Below are positions 26,851 through 36,112 of a stretch of 64,000 nt of DNA, piece by piece (position 1 is the first letter of the stretch; each line of letters opens with the position of its first letter). Source of the DNA: Rhizobium leguminosarum bv. trifolii WSM2297 (lineage in GTDB: Bacteria; Pseudomonadota; Alphaproteobacteria; Rhizobiales; Rhizobiaceae); contig NZ_JH719395.1 in assembly GCF_000271845.1 (NCBI RefSeq), positions 1,384,466-1,448,465 of the forward strand. The letters are read 5' to 3'. The position numbers and the translations under genes are program-made. The notes under the pieces were generated by a model. That model was not told the origin of the DNA. It saw only the letters and a program-made list of their open reading frames with translations, and searched no databases.

Positions 26851-27860
26851 TAAGCCCCCTTCTTCTGCCGCCATGCCAGCGGCGTCATATCCGTCACCCG
26901 CCGGAATTCGCGGTTGAAGTTGGACTTCGTCTGGAAGCCGACCTCGAACATGACTTCGGTCACCGATTGCTGGGTAGCGGCAAGCAGCCGGCAGGCTTCG
27001 CCGATCCTGTAGTCATTGACATATTGCGAGACGTTCTTGTCCATCGCCCGGTTGATTGCCGCCGAGATCTGGCGGGCCGGAATGCCGGTCTTGCGGGCCA
27101 GCCGATCGAGATTGAGATTGGCGTCGCGATAGAGTTTTCGGGCCTCCATCAGCGCGTCGACGGCGGCGATCGTCTCCTTGTCCTCGCTCGTCTCCGGCCG
27201 CGGCGCCGCCTCCACCATCTCGGCCGGCGCCCGGCTTCGGCTGGCAGCCGCCGCCGCGATGCCGAGGATGACGAGGACGGCGAGATTTCCGATACTGATC
27301 AGCATCAGCGCCCGCGCGCTATGTGCCGAGGTGAGGTCGAGGAAGACGAAGGTATCGATCGCGGCCGAGAGACACAGGGCGGCGGCGGTAAAAATGATTG
27401 CCCGGTAGGCCGGCACCGCCCCTTCGAAGGGTGCCAGCCGCAGTGCATCGGCGCCCGGGCGCATCAGAAGCAGGATAGCCAGCGCATAACCGACGAAGAT
27501 CAGCACCAGCGCGATGTCGATCGCCTCCCGCCAGACGGCCGTCAGAAGCAGGATAAGGGCGGCGGGCACTGCATGCAGGGCGACCCGCGCCGGCAGCGGC
27601 CGCCGGCTGGTCTTCACCAGCCGGGAAACCCCGGCATAGGCAAGCGGCGGCACCATCGCCGCAATCACGGGTGCGACCAACCCGATGGCCTGGACTCCAT
27701 AGCCCCAACGCAGGCCGGAGAGCACGGATTGCAGTGCCGCGAGCAGGATGAGCGCCAGAAACGGCCGGTTCGGCACCGCCTCCTCGTCGCGCCGGAGGAC
27801 GGTAACGAAGAGGACAATCAGCAGAAGGGCAACGGCGAAGGGAAGCGGAATAAACAGCAT
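26850..27860 (-). CDS. AraC-family regulator with N-terminal membrane domain
   Basis: A 336-residue protein with seven or so hydrophobic spans in the first 210 residues and a C-terminal AraC DNA-binding domain: RKTGIPARQISAAINRAM forms the first helix-turn-helix and SVTEVMFEVGFQTKSNFNRE with the following FRRVTDMTPLAWR the second. Such membrane-anchored AraC proteins sense signals at the envelope. It lies about 250 bases upstream of, and in the same direction as, the HlyD/ABC exporter operon and is its likely regulator; this is inferred from position only. Start uncertain: 27860 begins at the first span, 27908 is also open. Confidence 0.85.
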   Translation of the reverse strand: MLFIPLPFAVALLLIVLFVTVLRRDEEAVPNRPFLALILLAALQSVLSGLRWGYGVQAIGLVAPVIAAMVPPLAYAGVSRLVKTSRRPLPARVALHAVPAALILLLTAVWREAIDIALVLIFVGYALAILLLMRPGADALRLAPFEGAVPAYRAIIFTAAALCLSAAIDTFVFLDLTSAHSARALMLISIGNLAVLVILGIAAAAASRSRAPAEMVEAAPRPETSEDKETIAAVDALMEARKLYRDANLNLDRLARKTGIPARQISAAINRAMDKNVSQYVNDYRIGEACRLLAATQQSVTEVMFEVGFQTKSNFNREFRRVTDMTPLAWRQKKGA

Positions 27861-27989
27861 GGCCTGACAGGATCGTGGCGAATAGGCGGCCATCATTGCC
27901 GAGATCATCGCCCGGCGCGACCTCCATCATGTTTTAGCACGCGTTTTAGTCGGGATTTTTGGGTTGGTCTCCCCGGGGATCCGCCGGGA

Positions 27990-28574
27990 TCAGCGGCGAT
28001 CCAGGAAAGCGAGCACCCGGGTGGTGAGAAGCGCGGTCGCAGCCGCGTCATAAGACGGAAGCGAGCTGTCGGCAAAATAGTGCTGATCCCCCGGGTAGAG
28101 GAAAAGCTCCGCCTCCTCGACCGTCGCCACGATCTCGCGGGCGGCGTCGATATCGCCCTCACCTACGAAAATCGGATCGTTGTCCATCCCGTGGATCTGG
28201 ACGGCGACGCCGTCCGGCCAAGGCCCGAAGGCCCACTCGCCGCTGATCGGCAGGCAGGAGTAGAAAAGCAGAGCCCCGCGGGCGCCAGGCCGTGTCTGTG
28301 CCAGCTTCTGCGCCGGCAGCACGCCGAATGAGAATCCGGCATAGACCAGTTCGCGAGGCAGTTCGTCGGCAACCCGGACGCCGCGCTCCCTGATGGCGTC
28401 GAATCCGATCTCGCCGATATGGGCAAGCCCCTCCTCGATGCTGTCGAATATGCGCCCGTCGAACAGATCAGGCGTGTGCACGATGTGGCCGGCGGCCCTG
28501 ATCTCGTCGGCGAAGGCGCGCACTCCCCGGGTCAATCCCTGTGCGTGGTGGAACAGCAAAATCTCGGCCATCAT
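27990..28574 (-). CDS. Dienelactone hydrolase family protein
   Basis: A 194-residue alpha/beta hydrolase of the dienelactone hydrolase family. The nucleophile elbow reads YAGFSFGVL, with Ser where classical dienelactone hydrolases have Cys, and the likely acid and His lie in HGMDNDPIF and GDQHYFADS. Family members act on cyclic lactones or esters; here the Ser nucleophile leaves the substrate open. It lies just upstream of the oxidase cluster end, transcribed the same way, about 60 bases downstream of the subunit IV gene. Confidence 0.82.
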   Translation of the reverse strand: MMAEILLFHHAQGLTRGVRAFADEIRAAGHIVHTPDLFDGRIFDSIEEGLAHIGEIGFDAIRERGVRVADELPRELVYAGFSFGVLPAQKLAQTRPGARGALLFYSCLPISGEWAFGPWPDGVAVQIHGMDNDPIFVGEGDIDAAREIVATVEEAELFLYPGDQHYFADSSLPSYDAAATALLTTRVLAFLDRR

Positions 28575-28634
28575 TGCTTCCGGTTGGGATGGTTGGGCCT
28601 ATTCGATGAAAAGTTCGGACCCGATGACCGATAT

Positions 28635-29000
28635 CTAAGGCGTAGCGCCGAAGAAGGCCAGCCGGGTGAAAATTGTATAGTCCGCTTCCGATACCATCAG
28701 CGCGACGAAAACCAGCACCAGCAGCGGCGGCAGCAGGATGGCGTAGACCAGCGCCAGCCGTTCCCAGGCCATGTGCATGAAGACGGCGACAATCAGACCG
28801 GCCTTCAGCATCATGAACAAAAGGATCAGCGTCCACCTCAGATAGCTCTGGACGCCGAGATAATCGACCATGTAGGACGCCGCGCTGAGCACGAAGAGCA
28901 GCCCCCAGACGAGGAGATAAAGCCGGATCGGATGCTGTTGTCCGGTGTGCGTTTGTGCATGCACCGCTTGGCTTTGGGCATGCGCCGTTGTCTCGCTCAT
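28635..29000 (-). CDS. Heme-copper oxidase subunit IV
   Basis: A 121-residue protein with a His/Gln-rich N-terminus and three membrane spans (YLLVWGLLFVLSAASYMV, LILLFMMLKAGLIVAVFMH, ILLPPLLVLVFVALMV), matching the prokaryotic cytochrome oxidase subunit IV family (CyoD/CtaF type), which helps assembly. The ATG at 29000 has GTGAGG before it. It starts seven bases after the second subunit III gene stops, so it is the last gene of the oxidase operon. Confidence 0.85.
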   Translation of the reverse strand: MSETTAHAQSQAVHAQTHTGQQHPIRLYLLVWGLLFVLSAASYMVDYLGVQSYLRWTLILLFMMLKAGLIVAVFMHMAWERLALVYAILLPPLLVLVFVALMVSEADYTIFTRLAFFGATP

Positions 29001-29007
29001 GACGACC

Positions 29008-29733
29008 TCACCACAGATAAAAAAACGCGAAGATGAAGACCCAGACCAGGTCGACGAAGTGCCAGTAGAGGCCCATGATCTCGACGGCCTCATAACGCCC
29101 TCTCCGGCTGGTGAAGAAGCCGCGCCGTTCCACGTCGAAATCGCCGCGCCAGACCTTGCGGGCGACGATGAGCAGGAAGATGACGCCGATCGTCACGTGG
29201 GTGCCGTGAAAGCCCGTTATCATGAAGAAAGTCGATCCGAACTGTGCTGCCCCCCACGGGTTTTCCCAGGGGCGCACGCCTTCGGTGATCAGCTTGGTCC
29301 ATTCGAAGGCCTGCATGCTGACGAAGGTTGCGCCAAGAAGTGCGGTCAGCAGCATCAGTATCGCGGTCACGCGGCGGTCGCGGCGATATCCGAAATTGAC
29401 CGCCATCGCCATGGTGCCGCTGCTCGAGATCAGCACGAAGGTCATGATCGCGATCAAGATTAACGGCACGTCCTGGCCACCGATATGCAGCGCGAAAACC
29501 TCGCTCGGATTGGGCCAGGCGACGGGCGTCGACATGCGGGCGGTCATATAAGCGATCAGGAAACAGCCGAAGACGAAGGTGTCGCTCAACAGAAAGATCC
29601 ACATCATCGCCTTGCCCCAGGAGGCAGTCTTGAAGGCGCGCTGATCCGAGCTGAAATCGGCGGCGACACCGCGGAGGCCCGCGGGCCTGAGGTCTGCCTC
29701 GCCGTGTGTCTGGACAGAATGTGCCATCTTCAA
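29008..29733 (-). CDS. coxP: Heme-copper oxidase subunit III (CoxP-like)
   Basis: A 241-residue subunit III with five spans after a short soluble N-terminus, including the family segments SWGKAMMWIFLLSDTFVFGC, FMITGFHGTHVTIGVIFLL and EIMGLYWHFVDLVWVFIF. A possible alternative start is the ATG six bases downstream. Two subunit-III-type genes in a row, after subunits II and I, is the layout of coxMNOP in Bradyrhizobium japonicum, which I use for the symbol. Subunit III supports stability and proton uptake. Confidence 0.88.
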   Translation of the reverse strand: MKMAHSVQTHGEADLRPAGLRGVAADFSSDQRAFKTASWGKAMMWIFLLSDTFVFGCFLIAYMTARMSTPVAWPNPSEVFALHIGGQDVPLILIAIMTFVLISSSGTMAMAVNFGYRRDRRVTAILMLLTALLGATFVSMQAFEWTKLITEGVRPWENPWGAAQFGSTFFMITGFHGTHVTIGVIFLLIVARKVWRGDFDVERRGFFTSRRGRYEAVEIMGLYWHFVDLVWVFIFAFFYLW

Positions 29734-29738
29734 ATCCC

Positions 29739-30452
29739 CTAGCTTATCAACGTGCGGCAGAGGTCAACGAAATCGTTCGCCCAGCCGGCAAAGAGCGCGA
29801 AGAGCAAAAGCCAGACGGCGAGCATGAAATGCGAATAGATGGCCGAAAGATCGACGCTGAGGCGCAGCCTCTCCGGCGCAACGTCGGCCGAGAATGCCTT
29901 GACAGTCGTGTGCGCGAGCACGGCGAGCCCGCCGAGGATATGCAGGCCGTGCAGGCCGGTGAGCATATAGAAGAAGCTGTTGGCGGGATTGTCGGCCAGC
30001 ACGTAGCCGGCCGCCGTCAGCTCCCGCCATGCCTGGATCTGGCCGACGAGGAAGAAGACCGCAAGCGCAAGTCCTGTCACAAGCGCTGGTCGCAGGGCCT
30101 CCATGCGGCCGTGCCGTGCTTCACCTTTGGCCCATTGCAGCGCGGCACTGCTGAGCGCGAGCGCTACGGTGTTCACCCAGAGGAGGCGCGGAACCGGCAT
30201 CCCCCACCAGTCGGCCGATGCCGCACGCATGAAATAAGCGCTGACGGCAAGGCTGAAGAGCGCGCCGACGACGCCAAGAAACACGAAGAGGCCGATCTTT
30301 ACCGCCGGCACGGGCGGCCGCTCAGTGCCATGATGGTCCGGCAACTGCACCGAGCCGGTTTCCAGCCAGGGCTTCGAGGTCAGGCGCTGCCCGGCCAACC
30401 ACCAGATCATGATGGCGGCGATGGCGGCGAGGAAGATCAGCACGACGCTCAT
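29739..30452 (-). CDS. coxO: Heme-copper oxidase subunit III (CoxO-like)
   Basis: A 237-residue membrane protein of the subunit III family, more divergent than its neighbour. Segments YMLTGLHGLHILGGLAVLAH and IYSHFMLAVWLLLFALF match the conserved last spans. There is an N-terminal anchor (VLIFLAAIAAIMIWWLAG) before the five core spans. Its ATG overlaps the stop of the subunit I gene by four bases. It and the following gene together may replace the single seven-span subunit III of standard aa3 oxidases. Confidence 0.85.
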   Translation of the reverse strand: MSVVLIFLAAIAAIMIWWLAGQRLTSKPWLETGSVQLPDHHGTERPPVPAVKIGLFVFLGVVGALFSLAVSAYFMRAASADWWGMPVPRLLWVNTVALALSSAALQWAKGEARHGRMEALRPALVTGLALAVFFLVGQIQAWRELTAAGYVLADNPANSFFYMLTGLHGLHILGGLAVLAHTTVKAFSADVAPERLRLSVDLSAIYSHFMLAVWLLLFALFAGWANDFVDLCRTLIS

Positions 30453-32218
30453 GCCGGAACCTCCCGTGTGACGCCATCGCCTGCCGGCACATTCTGGGGA
30501 ATGAAATCCTCGGCCGCCCCCGGCACGCTGTAGTCATAGGCCCAGCGGTAGACGACAGGCAGATCCTTGCCCCAGTTGCCATGCGCCGGCGGCGTCTGCG
30601 GCGTCTGCCATTCGAGCGTCGTTGCCCGCCACGGATTGCCGCCTGCCTCCCTGCCCCGGAAAAGGCTCCAGACCAGATTGAACAGGAAGACCATCTGCCC
30701 GGCCCCGACGACAAGCGCCATTACCGTAATGAAGATGTTCAACGTGTGGGCCGAAGGCGGAACGAAGGCCGTCTCTCCCATCTCGAAATAGCGGCGCGGC
30801 ACGCCGAGCAGGCCGAGATAATGCATCGGGAAGAAGATCGCATAGGTGCCGAGGAAGGTGATCCAGAAGTGGATCTGGCCGAGCGTCTCGTCCAGCATGC
30901 GTCCCGTCACCTTCGGATACCAGTGATAGATCGCCCCGAAGATGACGAGGATCGGCGCCACACCCATGACCATGTGGAAATGCGCGACGACGAACATCGT
31001 GTCCGACAGCGGCACGTCGACGACGACATTGCCGAGAAAGAGGCCGGTCAGGCCGCCATTGACGAAGGTGACGATGAAGGCGAGCGCAAACAGCATCGGC
31101 AGCGTCAGGTGGATGTCGCCGCGCCACAGCGTCAGCACCCAGTTATAGACCTTGATCGCCGTCGGGATGGCGATGATCAGCGTCGTGGTGGCGAAGAAGA
31201 AGCCGAAGGCCGGGTGCATGCCGCTGACATACATATGGTGCGCCCAGACGACGAAGCTTAAGCCCCCGATGATGACGATCGCCCAGACCATCATGCGGTA
31301 GCCGAAGATGTTCTTGCGCGCATGCGTGCTGATCAGGTCGGAGACGATGCCGAAGGCCGGCAGTGCGACGATATAGACCTCCGGATGCCCGAAGAACCAG
31401 AACAGGTGCTGGAACAGGATCGGGCTGCCGCCGCCATGCTGCAGCTGCGTGCCCATTTCGACGATGGCAGGCATGAAAAAGCTGGTGCCGAGCACGCGGT
31501 CGAACAGCATCATCACGCAGGCGACGAAGAGTGCCGGAAAGGCGAGCAGCGCCATCACGGTGGCGGTGAAGATGCCCCAGACGGTGAGCGGCATCCGCAT
31601 CAGCGTCATCCCCCGCGCCCGTCCCTGCAGCACGGTCACCACATAGTTCAGCCCGCCCATGGTGAAGCCGATGATGAAGACGATCAGCGAGGTGAGCATC
31701 AGCAGGATGCCCCAGTCCTTGCCTCCAGGTGTGCCGGAGAGAACGGACTGCGGTGGATAGAGCGTCCAGCCGGCCCCTGTCGGGCCGCCGGGGGCGAAAA
31801 AGCCGGCTGCGAGGATCAGCACCGCGAGCAGATAGATCCAGTAGCTCAGCATGTTCGCGTAGGGGAATACCATGTCGCGGGCGCCGACCATCAGCGGAAT
31901 GAGATAGTTGCCGAAGCCGCCGAGGAACAGCGCGGTCAAGAGATAGATCACCATGATCATGCCGTGCATGGTGATGAACTGGTAATAGTGATCGGCATCG
32001 ATGAAGGAGAGAGCGCCGGGAAAGGCCAGCTGAATCCGCATCAGCCAGGAGAGCACCAGCGCCACCAGCCCGATCGAGATGGCAGTGATCGAATATTGCA
32101 CGGCGATAATCTTCGCATCCTGGCTGAACACATATTTGGTCCACCAGCTGTGCGGATGATAGAGTTCGACATCCTCGACTTCAGCGGAGGGGATGCCGTC
32201 GGATGGAATCTCGACCAT
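30449..32218 (-). CDS. coxN: Heme-copper oxidase subunit I (CoxN-like)
   Basis: A 589-residue catalytic subunit with twelve spans. Binuclear-centre residues are visible: FGHPEVYIVALPAFG (near 276) with the CuB His and its cross-linked Tyr and the Glu typical of A1-type oxidases, VVWAHHMYVSG with two further CuB His, and VVAHFHMVMG with the two heme His. THARKNIFGYR is the usual K-channel loop. It lies between subunit II and two subunit III genes. This oxidase probably takes electrons from cytochrome c, since subunit II has the CuA site and a cytochrome c gene is next to it. The start has GGGAAGAGAG before it. Confidence 0.94.
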   Translation of the reverse strand: MVEIPSDGIPSAEVEDVELYHPHSWWTKYVFSQDAKIIAVQYSITAISIGLVALVLSWLMRIQLAFPGALSFIDADHYYQFITMHGMIMVIYLLTALFLGGFGNYLIPLMVGARDMVFPYANMLSYWIYLLAVLILAAGFFAPGGPTGAGWTLYPPQSVLSGTPGGKDWGILLMLTSLIVFIIGFTMGGLNYVVTVLQGRARGMTLMRMPLTVWGIFTATVMALLAFPALFVACVMMLFDRVLGTSFFMPAIVEMGTQLQHGGGSPILFQHLFWFFGHPEVYIVALPAFGIVSDLISTHARKNIFGYRMMVWAIVIIGGLSFVVWAHHMYVSGMHPAFGFFFATTTLIIAIPTAIKVYNWVLTLWRGDIHLTLPMLFALAFIVTFVNGGLTGLFLGNVVVDVPLSDTMFVVAHFHMVMGVAPILVIFGAIYHWYPKVTGRMLDETLGQIHFWITFLGTYAIFFPMHYLGLLGVPRRYFEMGETAFVPPSAHTLNIFITVMALVVGAGQMVFLFNLVWSLFRGREAGGNPWRATTLEWQTPQTPPAHGNWGKDLPVVYRWAYDYSVPGAAEDFIPQNVPAGDGVTREVPA

Positions 32219-32273
32219 GATCTCTCTTCCCTTTCCCGCCGGTCAGCAAGTGGCTCCGGCGGCTGCGCCGAAG

Positions 32274-33092
32274 TCAGTTCGCCGGCGGCGGCTCTCCCGA
32301 TGACGCCGTAAGCTGGGTGAACGTCTGCTGCTGTCCGAGCCAGGTCTGGTAGTCCGCATCGTCGTCGACCACGACAGTGCCGCGCATTTGCGGATGGCCG
32401 ACGCCGCAGAGTTCGGCGCAGAGAATCTCGAAGGTGCCCGTCCGCGTCGGCGTGAACCAGAAATAGGTGATCATGCCGGGAATCATGTCCATCTTGGCGC
32501 GGAATTCCGGCACGTAGAAATCGTGGAGCACATCGACGGAGCGCAGCAATATATGCACCGGTTTGCCCACGGGCAGATGGAGCTCGCCGCCCTCGATGAT
32601 GACATCGTCGAGGCCGCTTGCGTCGTTCTTGTCGAGCCCGAGCGGATTTTCGGCGGTGACATCTCGCGTCTCGGCACGGCCGAGCTTTCCGTCAGCGCCC
32701 GGCAGGCGGAAGCTCCACAGCCACTGCTGGCTGACGACCTCGACCGACGCGGCATCGGCAGGCACAGTAATGAACTGGTTCCACACGATGAGGCCGGGCG
32801 CCAGCATCGCCGCGACGCCGACCGCCGTTCCCCCGCCCAGCAGCAATTCCAGCCGGCGGTTCTCGGGCTCATAATGCGCCCGGTTGCCGGGCCTGTGCCG
32901 GAAGCGGAAGACGCAATAGGCCATGAACAAGACCACCGCCACGAAGACGATGCCGGTGATCCAGAAGGTGATGACGAGGGTACTATCGATATAGGTCCAG
33001 TTGGACGCAATCGGCGTCCACCACCACGGGCTCAGCACGTGGAACAGCACGGAGCCGACGACAATCAGGACGAGGATCAGCACGACAGCCAT
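32274..33092 (-). CDS. coxM: Heme-copper oxidase subunit II (CoxM-like)
   Basis: A 272-residue subunit II with two N-terminal spans (VVLILVLIVVGSVLFHVL, then VITFWITGIVFVAVVLFMAY) and a periplasmic cupredoxin domain. The CuA ligands are present: DVLHDFYVPEFRAKMDMIPG with the first His, and CAELCGVGHPQM with two Cys, Glu, His and Met. There is no fused heme domain. The ATG at 33092 has GAGGAGGAG upstream, which decides against the longer frame. It is the first gene of the oxidase operon, about 145 bases downstream of the cytochrome c gene. Confidence 0.93.
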   Translation of the reverse strand: MAVVLILVLIVVGSVLFHVLSPWWWTPIASNWTYIDSTLVITFWITGIVFVAVVLFMAYCVFRFRHRPGNRAHYEPENRRLELLLGGGTAVGVAAMLAPGLIVWNQFITVPADAASVEVVSQQWLWSFRLPGADGKLGRAETRDVTAENPLGLDKNDASGLDDVIIEGGELHLPVGKPVHILLRSVDVLHDFYVPEFRAKMDMIPGMITYFWFTPTRTGTFEILCAELCGVGHPQMRGTVVVDDDADYQTWLGQQQTFTQLTASSGEPPPAN

Positions 33093-33237
33093 GTCCGCTC
33101 CTCCTCGAGCCGGTTGACCGTGAAACCGCATTCCGCAAAAAGTCCGTGTTTATTATCGCACAGATAGAAAATATCGGCAATTACGGCAATTTAGGCATGC
33201 GCCACCGGCCGCGAGCCGTCATTTGGAGTATTGCCCG

Positions 33238-33627
33238 TCACTGAGAGTATTGCTTGAGATAGGCGATGAGATCGGTGATTTCCTTGTCGTCCTTCACGCC
33301 GACGAAGGCCATCTTCGTGCCCTTCACCTTGGCTTTCGGATTGTGCAGATAATCACGCAGCACCGTCTCGTCCCAGACCAGACCGCCTTCACCGGCGGCC
33401 TTCATTGCGGCCGAATAGGCGAAATCGGGGTGCGTACCGGCCTTCCTGCCGAACAGCTTGTTCAGCGACGGACCGACCTTGTTGGTATCGGACTCGACGA
33501 CATGACAGGTCGAACATTTCTTGAAAACAGTGGCGCCCGCCGTCGCATCACCCTCCTGTGCCCCGGCATGACCGGGGATAAGGGCAGTCGCAGTTGCACC
33601 AATCAGCAGAACAACACGGTAGTCCAT
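33238..33627 (-). CDS. c-type cytochrome (cytochrome c2-like), periplasmic
   Basis: A 129-residue mono-heme cytochrome with a signal peptide (VVLLIGATATALIPGHAGAQ). The heme site CSTCH is near residue 41 of the precursor and the distal Met in GTKMAFVG is near the C-terminus; the layout is that of class I cytochrome c2. The start at 33627 (MDYRVV) has better spacing from AGGAGG than the ATG at 33639. Its position ahead of the oxidase operon suggests it is the electron donor to CuA, which is an inference from context. Confidence 0.9.
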   Translation of the reverse strand: MDYRVVLLIGATATALIPGHAGAQEGDATAGATVFKKCSTCHVVESDTNKVGPSLNKLFGRKAGTHPDFAYSAAMKAAGEGGLVWDETVLRDYLHNPKAKVKGTKMAFVGVKDDKEITDLIAYLKQYSQ

Positions 33628-33806
33628 GGCAAACCTCATCCTCCTAAAGGTCGCCAGCCACTCACACCCTCCATTATCTCTCGCGTGTGGGTGGTGGTTG
33701 TTATGTCTCGAAGCTTAGTCCTTCGCGGATGCAAGTCAATCGCCTCGACGGCTTGGGTCGCCCCAACGCATCTGAGATCCGATAAACCCGACGCGGATAA
33801 CAGCCA

Positions 33807-34730
33807 TTACACCCCGATCGAAAGCGCCTCCCTGACCGCCAACTCGGCCATGGCAAGCGCCGCCTCGCGAGTCCGGGCGGCGGCGATGAAGCGGCCGTTG
33901 TGGCAAAAGCTCGCACCCTCTATCCCGCAAACCGCCTCCAGTTCTCCATTGGCAAGACCAGCCCATGCTGCCGGCAGATCGGCCCTCAGCTCGAAGCCGT
34001 CCTCGGCGCGGCGGATGCCGGTCACGCACCAATCCTTTTCGCGCGGGTGGACGACGAACAGCAGGTGATCGGCGCCCGCCTTGATGATGGCGGGACGGAA
34101 TGGCATTCCCCTCGGCAACTCCAGAACGCGCCCCTGCCCCGTAGCCTCGATGGCGCGATGCACCATCGCCTCGGCCCGCAATTTTGCGGCACTCTGGGCG
34201 ATCCTCGCCTCAACGAAAATGCGGGCAATGGCAAGCGCCGCGTGGAAGGCGCGATCGTCGGCCTCGGGTTCTGCTTCGTCGAAAACCGGTTTCAGCGTCT
34301 CCAGCAGCACCGGCAGGGTCAAGCCCGCCAACGGCCCCGAGGGGCTGAGCGCACCATTGTCGGTCAGATCGATGGGCAGCACGAAGCTCGCATCGAAAGA
34401 GCCGTACAGCACCTCGATATGCCCTTCTGGAAGGCCGGAGGCTGCGAGATAATCACGGCCGTAATGCTTCCAGATCAAGCCGAAAGAGCTGTAGGGCTGG
34501 CCATCTTCGCGCATCGGCGCGCCACGCTGGTGGTGATCGAATATCCCGGCAGCAGGATCATAGGCGCCGCCGACATCGTAGATGATGCGGTCTTTGCCCG
34601 GCGTGATCCATTCCGACGCCCGGCTGCGGACGATACGCGCCTGCGGGAAAAGCCGGGTCAATATGACACTCGACAGCAATTCATCGGCATGGAAGCCACC
34701 GGAATGGGTGACGAGGAAATCGGGGATCAT
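33807..34730 (-). CDS. MYG1 family protein (UPF0160)
   Basis: A 307-residue protein of the MYG1 family, a DHH-like metal-dependent group; eukaryotic MYG1 is an exonuclease of RNA. The N-terminus TVTHSGGFHADELLSS-type motif is here seen as HSGGFHADELLSSV, followed by DVGGAYDPAAGIFDHHQRG with the metal-binding DHH. C-terminal HPREKDWCVTGI and CGIEGASFCHNGRF are also family features. It is complete. Its role in bacteria is not established. Confidence 0.88.
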   Translation of the reverse strand: MIPDFLVTHSGGFHADELLSSVILTRLFPQARIVRSRASEWITPGKDRIIYDVGGAYDPAAGIFDHHQRGAPMREDGQPYSSFGLIWKHYGRDYLAASGLPEGHIEVLYGSFDASFVLPIDLTDNGALSPSGPLAGLTLPVLLETLKPVFDEAEPEADDRAFHAALAIARIFVEARIAQSAAKLRAEAMVHRAIEATGQGRVLELPRGMPFRPAIIKAGADHLLFVVHPREKDWCVTGIRRAEDGFELRADLPAAWAGLANGELEAVCGIEGASFCHNGRFIAAARTREAALAMAELAVREALSIGV

Positions 34731-34877
34731 GGGAGCTATGCGCCTTGTCGTTCGCGGAGGGTCCGCTTGCGGGTCGGAACCAGATAGCCGTTGCCGGCGG
34801 CGATCTCAACCCGTCCTCGGCGCATTTCACTTCTGCCTAGCGGTTTTGGCAAAAACGGCGTGCACCGAGACAAGGGT

Positions 34878-35441
34878 CTAAGGCAGCGCCGGTCCTGGCT
34901 GCCTTGCAACAAGCGCACGACTAGCCGCCGCGCCGGCATGAAGGCAGATGAGGCCGATCGCGGCCAGCGAATTGATCAGCAGGACATTTGCCACGACCGA
35001 TGCCGAAAACGCTCCCTCGCCTGACGGAAGCACCGCCGTCGCGGCAAAGAGCACGCCTTCATAGGCAACGAAGCCGGCCATGAAAGCGCCAACCGCGGTG
35101 ACGCTGAGGCCGGCCGTAAGGCGAAGCATGCCAAGCGCTGCCGCCAGGGATGCGAATGCCGCAATACCGATCGCCAGACCCCAGGCATAACTGTCCCAAG
35201 TCTGGGGATAGCCGAGGACGAAATACCCGACCATCTGATTGGCAAGCCAGGCGAGCAGCACCGCCGTCACCGCCATCCGCCGCGGCAGAATCACCGCCGA
35301 TACCGCCGCCAAGGCCACGAAGGGTGTGACGCAGGCAAAAAGCAGGCTGAGAACGACACTCGCACCAGAAATGATGACGACCCAGGCGACAGCAAAGCCC
35401 GGGAGGACGGGGCGAAGGGGAAACTGATTTCGTTCGAGCAT
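34878..35441 (-). CDS. Hypothetical multi-span membrane protein
   Basis: A 187-residue hydrophobic protein with five or six spans, for example AWVVIISGASVVLSLLFA, FVALAAVSAVILP and WGLAIGIAAFASLAAALG. There is a short charged N-terminus (MLERNQFPLRP). I do not recognise a family for certain. It lies downstream of nothing obvious, ending about 150 bases from the start of the MYG1 gene and transcribed the same way, so the two might be co-transcribed. Confidence 0.7.
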   Translation of the reverse strand: MLERNQFPLRPVLPGFAVAWVVIISGASVVLSLLFACVTPFVALAAVSAVILPRRMAVTAVLLAWLANQMVGYFVLGYPQTWDSYAWGLAIGIAAFASLAAALGMLRLTAGLSVTAVGAFMAGFVAYEGVLFAATAVLPSGEGAFSASVVANVLLINSLAAIGLICLHAGAAASRALVARQPGPALP

Positions 35442-35700
35442 CTCGAAACTCCGTTCAACCGGGCGCGCGCGCCCTTGGAAATCATACGCCAGTCCAGGAA
35501 AAAGGCCAACGAGGTCACAAGCATGGTCAGCTCAGATGAAGATCCTCTGCGATGAACCGGCGGCAGCCTTCCAGTCGCCCTCCTCAAAGCATATTCCATC
35601 GGTGAATTGTCCGCGGGAGTTCTTCGTTCCTACTACCTTGCTTTGCAAAAATCAGCCTGTAAGTTGTAACAGAGGCCGGGGTTTTGCGAGGGGGTTTTTG

Positions 35701-36024
35701 ATGGAGGCAAGATACAGGCTCGGCGGCATTTTCTGCCTGCTCCTGGCTGGCGCGATCGGCTGGCAGGCGATTTGGCAGCCGCTGCAGGAGGCAAGTCTCG
35801 GTGCCGATACCGTCACCTGGATGCCACGCGCCACCGTCGTCATCGGGCTGTGTTTGGTTGTCGGCGTCTATTTTCTGACAACCGGCAATCGATATCCCTA
35901 TCGCGATATCGCGCGGCAAACGCTGACACCCGTCGGATGGGTCCTATGCGCAATGATCGGCATCGTCGCTTTGGCCGGCTTTTTCGGCATGGACATGATG
36001 CTGCGCTCGATGGGCTACCAGTGA
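35701..36024 (+). CDS. Small membrane protein (107 aa)
   Basis: A 107-residue protein with three spans: LGGIFCLLLAGAIGWQAIW, ATVVIGLCLVVGVYFLTT and VGWVLCAMIGIVALAGFF. Start at 35701 (MEARYRLGG) after GAGGGGG. Family not recognised. The DNA before it (35442-35700) holds no other supported gene. Confidence 0.65.
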   Translation: MEARYRLGGIFCLLLAGAIGWQAIWQPLQEASLGADTVTWMPRATVVIGLCLVVGVYFLTTGNRYPYRDIARQTLTPVGWVLCAMIGIVALAGFFGMDMMLRSMGYQ

Positions 36025-36112
36025 CGGACCAACCGTTTCAGAGGTCAGCCACAAAGTGCATAAAATAGGCGTGCGCCGCTTCCGCTGTCATGGGCGCGGC
36101 ACTCCCCGACGC

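Noticed and set aside
26967..28331. 454-codon frame on the plus strand opposite the AraC-type and hydrolase genes
   Set aside because: No recognisable domain, low-complexity Arg/Gln/His composition and overlap with two supported genes.
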